From contig NZ_JAIVLR010000002.1 of NCBI RefSeq assembly GCF_020524765.1, positions 584,501 through 648,500 on the forward strand: a stretch of 64,000 bases of DNA. The letters run 5' to 3'. Below are positions 44,318-53,628 of this stretch, piece by piece. The notes beneath the pieces are model-generated. The model worked only from the letters and a program-made list of their open reading frames with translations. It had not been told where the DNA came from and made no database searches. Positions within the stretch are counted from its first letter, which is position 1, and every line of letters starts with the position of its first letter. A program made the translations under genes and the position numbers. The DNA is from Qipengyuania gaetbuli. GTDB lineage: Bacteria > Pseudomonadota > Alphaproteobacteria > Sphingomonadales > Sphingomonadaceae.

Positions 44318-45681
44318 TGGCCGAGGCGAAACCCAAGCTGCTCATCGTCGAGGATGATGAAGGGCTGCAGGCGCAGTTGAGGTGGGCCTACGACAATTAC
44401 GAAGTCGTCATTGCGGGCAACCGCGACCAGGCGCTTGCCGCTTTGCGTTCCGAAGAACCGGCAGTCGTCACGCTCGATCTCGGCCTGCCGCCGGATCCCG
44501 ACGGGACGAGCGAGGGCTTTGCCGTGCTCGATGCGATCATGGCCATGAAGCCCGACACCAAGGTGGTCGTCGCCAGCGGCCACGGCGCTCGCGAAAGCGC
44601 TCTCCAAGCGATCGATCGCGGGGCCTATGATTTTTACCAGAAGCCGGTCGATATCGACCAGCTGGGCATGATCGTCGATCGTGCCTTCAGGCTGCACGAA
44701 ATCGAGGCGGAAAACCGCCGACTGTCGGCCAAGGTGGGCGAGGAGAAAACGGTTCTCGGCTCGATGATCACCGCTGCTCCCGAAATGGCGAAAGTGGCAA
44801 GGACGATCGAGCGTGTCGCGCCGACGAATGTTTCGGTCATGCTCCTCGGCGCAAGCGGTACCGGCAAGGAACTGCTCGCCCGCGGCCTGCACGAGGCGAG
44901 CGACAGGCGCGGCGGGGCCTTCATCGCCATCAACTGCGCCGCGATCCCCGAGAATCTGCTCGAAAGCGAACTCTTCGGGCATGAGAAGGGCGCATTCACC
45001 GGCGCGGTCAAGACCAACGAGGGCAAGATCGAACTGGCCGACGGCGGTACGCTGTTCCTCGACGAGGTCGGCGACATCCCGCTGCCGCTGCAGGTCAAGC
45101 TGCTACGCTTCCTGCAGGAACGCGTCATAGAGCGGATCGGCGGGCGCAAGCCAATTGCGGTCGACACGCGCATCGTGTGTGCGACGCACCAGGATCTTGA
45201 AGCGATGATCGCAGAGGGGACCTTCCGTGAAGACCTGTTCTACCGGCTCGCGGAAATCGTCGTGAAAATCCCCACTCTGGCCGAGCGCCCGGGCGATGCC
45301 GTGTTGCTCGCAAAACATTTCCTGTCCCGGTTCAGCGCGGAGATGAACCCGCAGGTGAAAGGCTTTGCTCCCGATGCCCTTGCGGCCATCGATAGCTGGG
45401 GCTGGCCGGGGAATGTGCGCGAGCTGGAAAACCGCGTGAAGCGGGCGGTTATCATGTCGGACGGCAAGCTGGTCGGTGCCGAAGACCTCGATCTTGGCGG
45501 GGACCAAGAGGCAGGCGAACTGGCGCTCAATCTCAAGCAGGCGCGTGAGGAGGCAGACCGGAGGATGATCCGCAAGGCCCTGTCGCGCACGCAGGGAAAT
45601 ATCTCCAATACCGCCAAGCTGCTCGGTATCAGTCGTCCGACGCTGTACGACCTTCTGAAGCAGTATGACCTGCAGGACTGA
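44317..45681 (+). CDS. prsR: PEP-CTERM system sigma-54-dependent response regulator PrsR
   Basis: 454-residue NtrC-family activator. The receiver domain has phospho-acceptor Asp54 (VVTLDLGLPP) and the acidic pocket IVEDDEG. The AAA+ domain has Walker A GASGTGKELL (residues 178-187), the sigma-54-contacting GAFTGA loop near residue 225, and Walker B GGTLFLDEVGDI. The C-terminal Fis-type helix-turn-helix is ISNTAKLLGISRPTLYDLLK. It should activate sigma-54 promoters after phosphorylation by PrsK. It overlaps prsT by 17 bp. Confidence 0.94.
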   Translation: MAEAKPKLLIVEDDEGLQAQLRWAYDNYEVVIAGNRDQALAALRSEEPAVVTLDLGLPPDPDGTSEGFAVLDAIMAMKPDTKVVVASGHGARESALQAIDRGAYDFYQKPVDIDQLGMIVDRAFRLHEIEAENRRLSAKVGEEKTVLGSMITAAPEMAKVARTIERVAPTNVSVMLLGASGTGKELLARGLHEASDRRGGAFIAINCAAIPENLLESELFGHEKGAFTGAVKTNEGKIELADGGTLFLDEVGDIPLPLQVKLLRFLQERVIERIGGRKPIAVDTRIVCATHQDLEAMIAEGTFREDLFYRLAEIVVKIPTLAERPGDAVLLAKHFLSRFSAEMNPQVKGFAPDALAAIDSWGWPGNVRELENRVKRAVIMSDGKLVGAEDLDLGGDQEAGELALNLKQAREEADRRMIRKALSRTQGNISNTAKLLGISRPTLYDLLKQYDLQD

Positions 45682-47392
45682 TTTTCGACTGGCTGCGGTT
45701 CTCGCAGTGGCCCTGGTTGCAGGCTGCGGAGTAAGCGGCGGGACCCGTGACGGCATCGAAAATCTGCGGGTCCAGGTGGAACGCGGCGACGCTCGAGCAG
45801 TGCAGTTGACGCTTGAAGAGCTCGCGGCGGCGGGCACGCCCCGGACCGACTACGCTGCATTGGCTGGCAAGGAGGCGCTGGAGCGCGGCGACCTGGTTTC
45901 AGCCCGCAATTGGCTCGGTAACGGCGAGTTCAGCCAAGAGACGGCAAGCGAAGGCTTCCGCTTGCTGAGCAAGCTTGCGTACCTCGAGGGCAACCTGCCG
46001 GCTGCCATCGAGGCGCTGAAACGGGCGCGCGCTGTCGCTCCCGATGATCCGGAGCTGTGGGTCGATATCGGTCGGCTTCGTTACAACATCGGCAACCAGT
46101 TCGCTGCGCTCGATGCTGCGAAAAAGGCAGTGGAACTCGGGCCGGACAACGCCGAAGCGCTGCGGTTCCGCGGCCATCTGGCGCGCGATAGCGAAGGCAT
46201 GGTCCCGGCGGCTGACTGGTTTGCCAGGGCGCGGCAGGCGGCGCCCCGCGACGAGGACGTGCGGCTTGAATACGCTGCAGCCCTGCTTGATGCAGGCGAC
46301 GTTCCCCAGGCGATCGACCTGCTTTATGAAGAAGAGACGGAAACGCCTGCTGCCCACTATCTGAAAGCGGTGGCGGCTGCCCGAAGCGGCGCCTTTGCCG
46401 AAGCGCGCGAGGCGCTCGACCGGTCGGGTGCGATGCGCAGCCGCACTCCTGCCGCCCGATTGCTTTCGGCGATCATCGATATCGAGCGGGGTAATCTCGA
46501 AAGCGCGGCACAAACTCTCGACCAACTGCAGCGCCTGCAACCCGACAATCGCAGGGTTGCGGAACTGCTCGCGTATGCCTTGTCGCGTAGCGGCGGCGAG
46601 GAGGAACTGGTGTACCGCTTCGCCGATCAGGCGCGAGGACCACTCGGTTCGGTATGGCTGCGCACACTCGTGGGCCGTGCCTACGAAGCGCTTGGGGACC
46701 GGGAGCAAGCCGCTGTATTCCTCGACTTGGCCTCGTCACCGGCGGAGGCGCTGGCCGTCCTTCCACCTACCGGTGTTCAGGGCAGGACCGCGCTGGCAAA
46801 ACGCGATGCGATCCGTGCGCGGATGTATAACGGTGATTTCCAGGGAGGGCTTGCTGCCGCGCGCTCCTTTACAGCTGAATTCCCCAACTCGAGCGATGCG
46901 TGGGCCTTGCGGGGCGATGCCGCACTGGCCGCCGGCGATCGCGTCGGCGCGCGTGAGGCCTATGGGAAAGCTGCAAGCATAAAACGTTCATGGCCTCTGG
47001 TCTTGCGGCTCTCTGCAGCACTGGAGAGCGAAGACGCGGCGCGGATTATTGCAGAATACGCCGCCGCAAACCCGGCAAACGGTCATGCGGCGGCACTTAC
47101 TGCGAGCGCCTATGCCGAAGCCGGAAAGTGGCAGGAAGCCGCCGACCTCTTCGACCGTGCGCTGAAACGCGGAATGCGCGGCGTGCCATGGGTCATTGCC
47201 GCCCGCAGCGTCGCTGCTGGGCAATTGGGCGAGGGTCAGGGTGCTGACAAGCTGGACTGGGCGCTGGAGGCCTACGAAACGCAGCGTACCAGCCTGCCTG
47301 CCATAACGGCGCTGCTGGATGCTCTACCGCCAGAGGACAGGACGCTGCGCAGCGAGTTGCAGGCAAAGCTCGCCGCGCTTTCGCGCCGCTAG
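45665..47392 (+). CDS. prsT: PEP-CTERM system TPR-repeat lipoprotein PrsT
   Basis: 575-residue TPR protein. A lipoprotein signal (LAAVLAVALVAGCG, lipidated Cys21) is followed by tetratricopeptide-like helical repeats throughout (for example NLPAAIEALKRARAVAPDDP and DNAEALRFRGHLARDSEG). PrsT proteins are usually longer, near 900 residues, so this is a compact version. It probably sits in the periplasm or outer membrane and scaffolds polysaccharide export. The ATG lies 17 bp inside prsR, so translation is coupled. The downstream xrtA or eps export genes are not in the window. Confidence 0.85.
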   Translation: MTCRTDFRLAAVLAVALVAGCGVSGGTRDGIENLRVQVERGDARAVQLTLEELAAAGTPRTDYAALAGKEALERGDLVSARNWLGNGEFSQETASEGFRLLSKLAYLEGNLPAAIEALKRARAVAPDDPELWVDIGRLRYNIGNQFAALDAAKKAVELGPDNAEALRFRGHLARDSEGMVPAADWFARARQAAPRDEDVRLEYAAALLDAGDVPQAIDLLYEEETETPAAHYLKAVAAARSGAFAEAREALDRSGAMRSRTPAARLLSAIIDIERGNLESAAQTLDQLQRLQPDNRRVAELLAYALSRSGGEEELVYRFADQARGPLGSVWLRTLVGRAYEALGDREQAAVFLDLASSPAEALAVLPPTGVQGRTALAKRDAIRARMYNGDFQGGLAAARSFTAEFPNSSDAWALRGDAALAAGDRVGAREAYGKAASIKRSWPLVLRLSAALESEDAARIIAEYAAANPANGHAAALTASAYAEAGKWQEAADLFDRALKRGMRGVPWVIAARSVAAGQLGEGQGADKLDWALEAYETQRTSLPAITALLDALPPEDRTLRSELQAKLAALSRR

Positions 47393-47425
47393 ACACGGGC
47401 ACAGCTCACGGGCAGGTGGACCCTC

Positions 47426-48427
47426 ATGGCACTCGCATCCATCGCCCGAGACCCGATGATCCGCTTTCTGGCAATTGCCATTGCGGCAGCAGCTTTGGTC
47501 CCTGCGACAGGCTCGGCACGCGAGATCGCGCAGCTCATTGCCAATGCGGCTATCTTCCTGCTCTTCCTGCTCAACGGCCTGCGGATCGACCGCCAGGATA
47601 TCCTCGCCGGCATTGCCAACTGGAGGTTCCTCCTCCCGTTGGTCCTGTGGGTGTTCGGCGCGATGGCGATTGCCGGCATGGGGCTGTCAGTGGTTGCGAG
47701 TAGCGCTCTGCCTGCAGTCGTCGCGCTGGGTTTCCTCTACCTCGGAGCGCTTCCATCGACCGTGCAATCAGCGACCTCCTACACCTCCCTTTCCGGCGGT
47801 ACGGTCGCGCTCTCGGTCGTCAGCGCGGCATTGCTGAACATCCTCGGTGTCTTTGTGACCGTGCCGATCTTCCTTGCGCTTGGCGGGAGCGGCGAGGGCG
47901 CGGTGGGGAGCGAGGCCATCGTCAAGATCCTCACGATCCTCGTCCTGCCATTTGCCATCGGACAGGTCTTCCAGAAGCGCGCTGCCCGGTTCACGGCAAG
48001 CTACAGGCAGCGCATCGTCTGGATCGATCGCTTCGTGATCGCAGTGGCAGTCTATGTCGCCTTTTCAGGCGCTGTGGAGCAGGGCCTGTGGTCACGCATG
48101 GACTGGTCGGGCTGGGCAATAGTCCTTGCGCTGGTCGGCCTGTTCCTCGCCGTCGGTCATTTCGGTGCATGGGCAACCGGCGGCATGCTGGGCCTGCGAC
48201 GCGAAGACCGCATCGCCTTCCTCTTCGCCGGAGCGCAGAAGAGCGCAGCGGTTGGAGCGCCGCTGGCAACGATCCTGTTCCCGCCCGCCGTGGCCGGTTT
48301 CATCGTGGTGCCACTGCTGCTTTACCACCTGTTCCAGCTGGTGCTGGCCGCGCCCCTGTCTACGCGGCTGGCCCGTCAGCCTCGACCGGGTGGCGACGGT
48401 TGTACCGCACCGACCACCAGAAGCTGA
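47426..48427 (+). CDS. Bile acid:sodium symporter (SLC10A7-like) family transporter
   Basis: 333-residue protein with about nine membrane helices, matching the YfeH/SLC10A7-like branch (AAIFLLFLLNGLRIDRQDI, LGFLYLGALPSTVQSATSYT, RIAFLFAGAQKSAAVGAPLA). Substrate unknown. The C-terminal tail RLARQPRPGGDGCTAPTTRS overlaps the end of the convergent DUF475 gene by 68 bp. It starts 33 bp after prsT on the same strand, so it may be the last gene of that transcript, though its role looks unrelated. Confidence 0.85.
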   Translation: MALASIARDPMIRFLAIAIAAAALVPATGSAREIAQLIANAAIFLLFLLNGLRIDRQDILAGIANWRFLLPLVLWVFGAMAIAGMGLSVVASSALPAVVALGFLYLGALPSTVQSATSYTSLSGGTVALSVVSAALLNILGVFVTVPIFLALGGSGEGAVGSEAIVKILTILVLPFAIGQVFQKRAARFTASYRQRIVWIDRFVIAVAVYVAFSGAVEQGLWSRMDWSGWAIVLALVGLFLAVGHFGAWATGGMLGLRREDRIAFLFAGAQKSAAVGAPLATILFPPAVAGFIVVPLLLYHLFQLVLAAPLSTRLARQPRPGGDGCTAPTTRS

Positions 48428-49430
48428 GGCCGATCAGGATTGCACCGATCAGTCCGGTAATCGTCTCGGGAATGTGGAACTTGGCAGACACGAGCATGAT
48501 CGCGCCGAGCACGATGATCGCCCAGAAGGCGCCGTGTTCGAGGAAGCGGTAGGCTGCCAGCGTACCCTTGCGGACCAGATGGATGGTCATCGAGCGCACG
48601 AACATGGCGCCGATCGACAGGCCCAGCGCAATGACGACCATGTTGTTCGACAATGCGAATGCCCCGATCACCCCGTCGAAGCTGAAGCTTGCGTCGAGCA
48701 CGTTGAGGTAGAGGAAGCCGCCGAGGCCGCTGCGCACAACGGCGCCCTGCAGTTTGTGCGCCTCTTCCTTCATCTCGAGGATCGTGTTGATCCCTTCGAC
48801 TGCAATAAACGTCACGAGGCCCAGGATGCCGGCAACGAGGAAAGTCAGCGCCTCGTCTGGTTCGAGCAGGTTCGAAATGCCCCACATGACCAAGAGCAGC
48901 AACGCGATTTCGGCTGCGGGCAGGGCAGCGAACTTGGCGAGGTTGCGCTCGATCACGGCAATCCAGTGCACTTCCTTGTCGAGGTCGAAAAAGAACTTCA
49001 GGCCCACCATAGCAAGGAATGCGCCGCCGAAACCCGCAATGCCGACATGTGCGCTCGACACGATGCGCTCGTATTCGTCCGGCTGATTGAGCGAGAGGTT
49101 GATTGTCTCGAGCGGCCCGAGCCCCGCGGCGATGGCCACGATGGCGAGCGGGAAGACCACGCGCATGCCGAAGACCGCGAATGCGATGCCCCAGGTCAGG
49201 AACCGGCGCTGCCAGACCTCGTCCATTTCCTTCAGTACCGAGGCGTTGACCACGGCATTGTCGAAGCTGAGCGAGATTTCGAGGACCGAGAGGACCACGA
49301 TGATCCACAGTAGCGACAGCGTCCCGGTGATCGTACCGGTTGCGCTCCAGCCGTACCAGGCGCCAAGGCCAAGACAGGCGAGGGTGAAGAACAGGGAAAA
49401 GGCGTAGAAACGCCAGAGAGTTGCGAGCAT
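48360..49430 (-). CDS. DUF475/TerC-family integral membrane protein
   Basis: 356-residue protein with about nine hydrophobic helices. The TerC-like metal-site signatures occur twice as expected: VLEISLSFDNAVVNA near residue 50 and NVLDASFSFDGVIGAFALSN in the second half. TerC/Alx relatives export manganese or other metals and give tellurite resistance. No other ter genes occur here, so a general metal-homeostasis role is more likely than a tellurite operon. Start ATG 49428-49430. Confidence 0.9.
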   Translation of the reverse strand: MLATLWRFYAFSLFFTLACLGLGAWYGWSATGTITGTLSLLWIIVVLSVLEISLSFDNAVVNASVLKEMDEVWQRRFLTWGIAFAVFGMRVVFPLAIVAIAAGLGPLETINLSLNQPDEYERIVSSAHVGIAGFGGAFLAMVGLKFFFDLDKEVHWIAVIERNLAKFAALPAAEIALLLLVMWGISNLLEPDEALTFLVAGILGLVTFIAVEGINTILEMKEEAHKLQGAVVRSGLGGFLYLNVLDASFSFDGVIGAFALSNNMVVIALGLSIGAMFVRSMTIHLVRKGTLAAYRFLEHGAFWAIIVLGAIMLVSAKFHIPETITGLIGAILIGLSFWWSVRYNRRHPVEADGPAA

Positions 49431-49446
49431 GTTTTAGGTCCGAATC

Positions 49447-50319
49447 TCAGCTCTTAGGCTGGTAGGTCTGTTCTTGCGACGGGAAACTGCGTGAACGCAC
49501 TTCCTCGGCATAGGTTGCCACAGTGCGGTCGATGACCTCCGCGATGTTTTCGTATTTCTTCACGAAACGCGGGACGCGCTCGAACATGCCGAGCATGTCT
49601 TCCGTCACGAGGACCTGTCCGTCGCACTGCGCAGAGGCACCGATGCCGATGGTGGGGCACGATACGGCCTTGGTCGCTTCGATCGCGATGGGCTCGACAA
49701 CGCCCTCGATTACGATTGCGAATGCACCAGCTTCGTCGAGCGCCTTTGCATCGCCGACGATCTTGTCCGCCTCTGCATCGCTGCGCCCGCGCGCCATGTA
49801 CCCTCCGAGCACATTTACCGCCTGCGGGGTCAGGCCGACATGGCCCATCACAGGGATGCCGCGCTGGTTGAGGAATGCGATGGTCTCGGCCATCTGCGCG
49901 CCGCCTTCCAGTTTGACCGCCGCGGCGCCCGACTGCTTGAGCAGGAAGGCTGCGCTTTCGAACGCCTGTTCTTTCGAAGCCTCGTAGGATCCGAAGGGCA
50001 TGTCGACGACCACGACCGAGTGATAGCTGCCCCGCACCACGGCGGCCGCATGGTTCGCCATCATCTCCAGCGTGACGGGAATGGTCGATGGCAATCCGTA
50101 GATCACCTGCCCCAGCGAATCCCCGACCAGCAGGATGTCGCAATGCGCATCGAGGATCTGCGCCTGGCGCGCCGTATAGGCGGTCAGCATCACCAGCGGC
50201 TCCTTCGTTTCGCCGTCTGCCTTGTGGGCGCGAATCTTCGGCACTGTCAGCCGTTTCATCGGCTGGGGCGTGGGGTTGGCGCGGCTGGTGCTCGTATCGA
50301 GCTGGAATGTGGTCGACAT
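49447..50319 (-). CDS. panB: 3-methyl-2-oxobutanoate hydroxymethyltransferase PanB
   Basis: 290-residue enzyme making ketopantoate from 3-methyl-2-oxobutanoate and methylene-THF, first step of pantothenate synthesis. Landmarks: MLTAYTARQAQILD, VGDSLGQVIYGLPSTIPVTL, VVDMPFGSYEASKEQAF, VKLEGGAQMAETI, MGHVGLTPQAVNVLGGY, and IGIGASAQCDGQVLVTED. Its substrate is the same oxoacid that the bkd complex in this window consumes, so the two compete for it. The start at 50317-50319 gives a 20-residue leader before the conserved domain; an internal ATG (MKRLTVPKIR) at residue 21 could be the true start. Confidence 0.94.
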   Translation of the reverse strand: MSTTFQLDTSTSRANPTPQPMKRLTVPKIRAHKADGETKEPLVMLTAYTARQAQILDAHCDILLVGDSLGQVIYGLPSTIPVTLEMMANHAAAVVRGSYHSVVVVDMPFGSYEASKEQAFESAAFLLKQSGAAAVKLEGGAQMAETIAFLNQRGIPVMGHVGLTPQAVNVLGGYMARGRSDAEADKIVGDAKALDEAGAFAIVIEGVVEPIAIEATKAVSCPTIGIGASAQCDGQVLVTEDMLGMFERVPRFVKKYENIAEVIDRTVATYAEEVRSRSFPSQEQTYQPKS

Positions 50320-50449
50320 TGGCGTGCCCTAGCAAGTGCAGGGGAGAAGGCAAAGCAACGCTTGGACACCGCCCGGTATCCATGCTTAAAGCCCGCCCCG
50401 AGGAGCGGCGACCGGGAGCGCTGCAGGAAACAAGGGATTAGGACGACAA

Positions 50450-51880
50450 ATGGTCGCGACTTCTCAAACTACGGGCGAGGGCTGGTCCTCGCGTAGCGCA
50501 TTCATTCTTGCCGCGGTCGGCGCGGCAGTCGGGCTCGGCAACATCTGGCGCTTTCCGACTCTGGCCGGTGAAAGCGGCGGCGGCGCCTTCGTCATTTTCT
50601 ACATCGGCTGCGTGTTTCTGCTGGGTCTGCCGCTGGTGCTGTCCGAGATATTCGTCGGGCGTGTCGGCCAGACCGATGCCGTCGGTTCGATCCGCAAGGT
50701 AGCCGTTCAGTCGGGCGCCTCGCCGAGCTGGTCCATTTTCGGCGGGATCGGGGCGATCGCGGCATTCCTTATCGTGTCGTTCTATTCGGTCGTCGCTGGC
50801 TGGGTGCTCTATTACGCAGGCGTGATGGGCTGGGATTTCCTTCAGGCCATCATGTCCGGCGATCCGTTCCGCGGCGCCCTTGCCGGAGAGAGCCAGGAAC
50901 AGATCCAGCAGCGGCTCGGGGACATGTTCGCCAGTCCCGGCCTGCTGCTTGCCATGCATTTCGCCTTCATGGGGCTGACCTTCTACATCGTGGCGCGCGG
51001 GGTCAGTTCGGGGATCGAGAAGGCTGCGACCTACCTGATGCCGGCGTTCTTCGTGCTCCTGCTGGGGCTCGTGATCTACGGAGCGATCGAGGGCGATATC
51101 GGAGATGCAGTGGCCTTCCTGTTTACGCCCGACTGGTCGAAGCTGACCCCGCAGGTCATGAATTCGGCGCTTGGGCAGGCGCTGTTCTCGCTTTCGCTCG
51201 GCGTTGCAGGACTCATCACCTACGGTTCCTACATCAAGGAAAACAGCGGTCTGGGCGCGACGTCCGCGATGATCGCGTTTGCCGATACCGGCGTGGCCAT
51301 CCTTGCGGGCCTGATGATCTTCCCGATCGTTTTCGCGGTCGGACTCGATCCCGCGGCCGGGCCGACGCTTGTGTTCCAGACGCTTCCCTTCGCCTTCCAG
51401 ACCATGCCGGGCGGCGCATTGTTCGGGTTCCTCTTCTTCATCCTTATCCTCGTGGCGGCCGTCACCAGCTCGATCTCGCTGCTGGAAGTGCCCACGGCAT
51501 GGGGCATCGGGGAGCGTGGCTGGAGCCGTCCGAAGTCGTCGGCGATCTTCGGCGGCGGGGCCTTCCTCATCGGGATCGCCTGCCTGCTAGGTTACAATGT
51601 CTGGGCCGATGTGCGCCCGCTGGGCTTCTGGTCGCTGTTCGAGAACACCGACATCCTCGACACGGTCGACGGGTTTACGGGCAAGGTCATGCTGCCGCTC
51701 GGCGCGCTGTTCACCTCGCTTTTCGTCGGGTGGAAGGCGGATGCCAGTTTGCTGCGCACGACGACCGGCCTGTCACCTGCCATGTTCGGTCTGTGGCGTT
51801 TCCTGATTGCCTGGCTGTGCCCGCTGGCAGTCACGATCATCCTCGTGACGGGGCTTTTCCCATCGATTCTGGGGGCCTGA
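50450..51880 (+). CDS. Sodium-dependent (NSS/SLC6-like) transporter
   Basis: 476-residue neurotransmitter:sodium symporter homologue with about eleven or twelve membrane helices. Sodium and substrate site residues lie in the unwound helix 1: FILAAVGAAVGLGNIWRFPT, then GGGAFVIFYIGCVFLLGLPL. Helix 6 region SLGVAGLITYGSYI and helix 8 AAVTSSISLLEV are conserved. Bacterial NSS proteins import amino acids; the substrate is undefined. It is followed 104 bp later by a second amino-acid transporter. Confidence 0.92.
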   Translation: MVATSQTTGEGWSSRSAFILAAVGAAVGLGNIWRFPTLAGESGGGAFVIFYIGCVFLLGLPLVLSEIFVGRVGQTDAVGSIRKVAVQSGASPSWSIFGGIGAIAAFLIVSFYSVVAGWVLYYAGVMGWDFLQAIMSGDPFRGALAGESQEQIQQRLGDMFASPGLLLAMHFAFMGLTFYIVARGVSSGIEKAATYLMPAFFVLLLGLVIYGAIEGDIGDAVAFLFTPDWSKLTPQVMNSALGQALFSLSLGVAGLITYGSYIKENSGLGATSAMIAFADTGVAILAGLMIFPIVFAVGLDPAAGPTLVFQTLPFAFQTMPGGALFGFLFFILILVAAVTSSISLLEVPTAWGIGERGWSRPKSSAIFGGGAFLIGIACLLGYNVWADVRPLGFWSLFENTDILDTVDGFTGKVMLPLGALFTSLFVGWKADASLLRTTTGLSPAMFGLWRFLIAWLCPLAVTIILVTGLFPSILGA

Positions 51881-51984
51881 CATATTTGCCGCTTTTCCAG
51901 TCCGTAGTTCGCGCGTAATTAGCGCGCTTCGGGCTGGCGGAGCGGGAGGGTCCCGAGGCGGGCCCGTGGAGGCCTTCGCCTGAA

Positions 51985-53568
51985 ATGATCCTCGATAGAG
52001 TAAAGCCGCTCGACGCCATCTTGGCGACCGCGCAAAAGAAATCGCTGCACCGCTCGCTCGGTGCCCTTCAACTCATGCTGTTCGGTATCGGCTGCATCAT
52101 CGGCACCGGTATTTTCGTGCTGACTGCCGCCGGTGCGCAGAAAGCAGGTCCGGGCCTGATGCTGGCCTTCGTTATCGCGGGCGCTGTCTGTATCGTCGCT
52201 GCGCTCTGCTACGCTGAGATCGCCGCCATGATCCCGGTCGCGGGTTCCGCCTATACCTACAGCTATGCCACGATGGGCGAATTCCTCGCCTGGACCGTCG
52301 GCTGGGCGCTGATCCTCGAATATGCCATCGCCGCATCGGCCGTGTCGGTCGGTTGGTCGGGCTATTTCACGGGGACCATCCTTAATGAATTCATGGGCAT
52401 ATACCTGCCCCAATGGCTGTCGGCCGGGCCGCTGGCGCTGGGCGGGGCAGAGGGCGGTTTCATCAACCTGCCCGCGCTCGTCATCGCCCTGCTGGTTACC
52501 TGGCTACTGATGATCGGCACCAGCGAAAGCGCCAAGGTAAATGCCGTGCTCGTCGCCATCAAGGTGACCGCGCTCACCGCCTTCATCGGCCTGACGCTGA
52601 CCAGCGCCTATTTCGATCCCGACCAGTTCAACCCCTTCCTGCCTGCCGGCGTTTTCGGAGGCTTCGGGACGGGTGTGGGCGCGGTCGGTGCCGCGGCGAC
52701 GATCTTTTTCGCCTATGTGGGCTTCGATGCGGTTTCGACCGCGGCCGAGGAAACGAAGAACCCGCAGCGCAACGTGCCCATCGGCCTCGTCGGTTCGCTG
52801 CTGTTCTGCACCGTGTTCTACATCCTCGTGGCGGCAGGTGCGATCGGAACGATCGGCGGCCAGCCGATCATGGGGCCGAACGGCATTCCCTTCCCCGCAG
52901 GGTCGGAAGAACTGGCACGCCAGTGCGCCCTGCCTGCCTATTCGAGCGCGCTGGTGTGCTCGGACGAAGCGCTGGCCCACGTGCTGCGCCAGATCGGCTT
53001 CTCGGGCATCGGCAACATGCTGGGTATCGCGGCTTTCCTCGCGCTGCCTTCGGTCATCCTCGTGCTGCTTTTCGCGCAGACGCGCATCTTCTTCGTGATG
53101 AGCCGCGACGGTCTTCTGCCTGAAGGCCTGTCCAAGGTGCATCCGAAATGGAAGACGCCCTATGTCGTCACCGCCATCACCGGCGCGATCGTGGCGGTTG
53201 CCGCCGCGTTCTTCCCGGTGGGGCAGCTGGCCGACATCGCCAACGCAGGAACGCTCTACGCCTTCCTGATGGTGGCGGTCGCGGTCATGCTGCTCCGCAA
53301 GTCCGATCCGGATCGCAAGCGTGATTTCCGCACGCCGGCGCTGTGGCTGGTTGGGCCGGCGACTATCCTCGGTTGCGCCTTCCTTTTCCTGAACCTGCCG
53401 TTCGAAGCGATGCTTGTGCTGCCGATCTGGACCGCGATCGGGCTGGTCATCTATTTCGTCTATAGCCGCGGGAACAGCCACCTCGGGCGCGGTATTGTCG
53501 AAGTTGTCGATGATGTCGCGGGCGAGGAAACGATGATCCCCATCCATCCCGACAAGCCGCGGGACTAA
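51985..53568 (+). CDS. APC-family amino acid permease (cationic amino acid transporter-like)
   Basis: 527-residue APC transporter with about twelve to fourteen membrane helices. The helix-1 signature is LMLFGIGCIIGTGIFVLTAA, then PVAGSAYTYSYATMGEFLAW and FFAYVGFDAVSTAAEETKNP (helix 6 region). This matches the CAT/YfnA branch. A strong terminator follows. Substrate is likely an amino acid; which one cannot be read from sequence. Confidence 0.92.
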   Translation: MILDRVKPLDAILATAQKKSLHRSLGALQLMLFGIGCIIGTGIFVLTAAGAQKAGPGLMLAFVIAGAVCIVAALCYAEIAAMIPVAGSAYTYSYATMGEFLAWTVGWALILEYAIAASAVSVGWSGYFTGTILNEFMGIYLPQWLSAGPLALGGAEGGFINLPALVIALLVTWLLMIGTSESAKVNAVLVAIKVTALTAFIGLTLTSAYFDPDQFNPFLPAGVFGGFGTGVGAVGAAATIFFAYVGFDAVSTAAEETKNPQRNVPIGLVGSLLFCTVFYILVAAGAIGTIGGQPIMGPNGIPFPAGSEELARQCALPAYSSALVCSDEALAHVLRQIGFSGIGNMLGIAAFLALPSVILVLLFAQTRIFFVMSRDGLLPEGLSKVHPKWKTPYVVTAITGAIVAVAAAFFPVGQLADIANAGTLYAFLMVAVAVMLLRKSDPDRKRDFRTPALWLVGPATILGCAFLFLNLPFEAMLVLPIWTAIGLVIYFVYSRGNSHLGRGIVEVVDDVAGEETMIPIHPDKPRD

Positions 53569-53577
53569 GGCAAAAAG

Positions 53578-53608
53578 AAAGGGCCGCCCCATTGGAGCGG
53601 CCCTTTTT
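53578..53608. terminator. Bidirectional rho-independent terminator
   Basis: A perfect 10-bp stem AAAGGGCCGC / GCGGCCCTTT with a 9-nt loop, flanked by A-run on the left and T-run on the right, so it can act on both strands. It lies between the convergent APC permease and the flavin-fold stress protein. Confidence 0.92.
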
Positions 53609-53628
53609 CATTGTGCAGTCGACGCGGC

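Noticed and set aside
48126..49313. 395-codon plus-strand frame opposite the DUF475 gene
   Set aside because: Antisense shadow rich in His/Glu/Asp with no domain; the DUF475 protein on the other strand has both family motifs and membrane helices.
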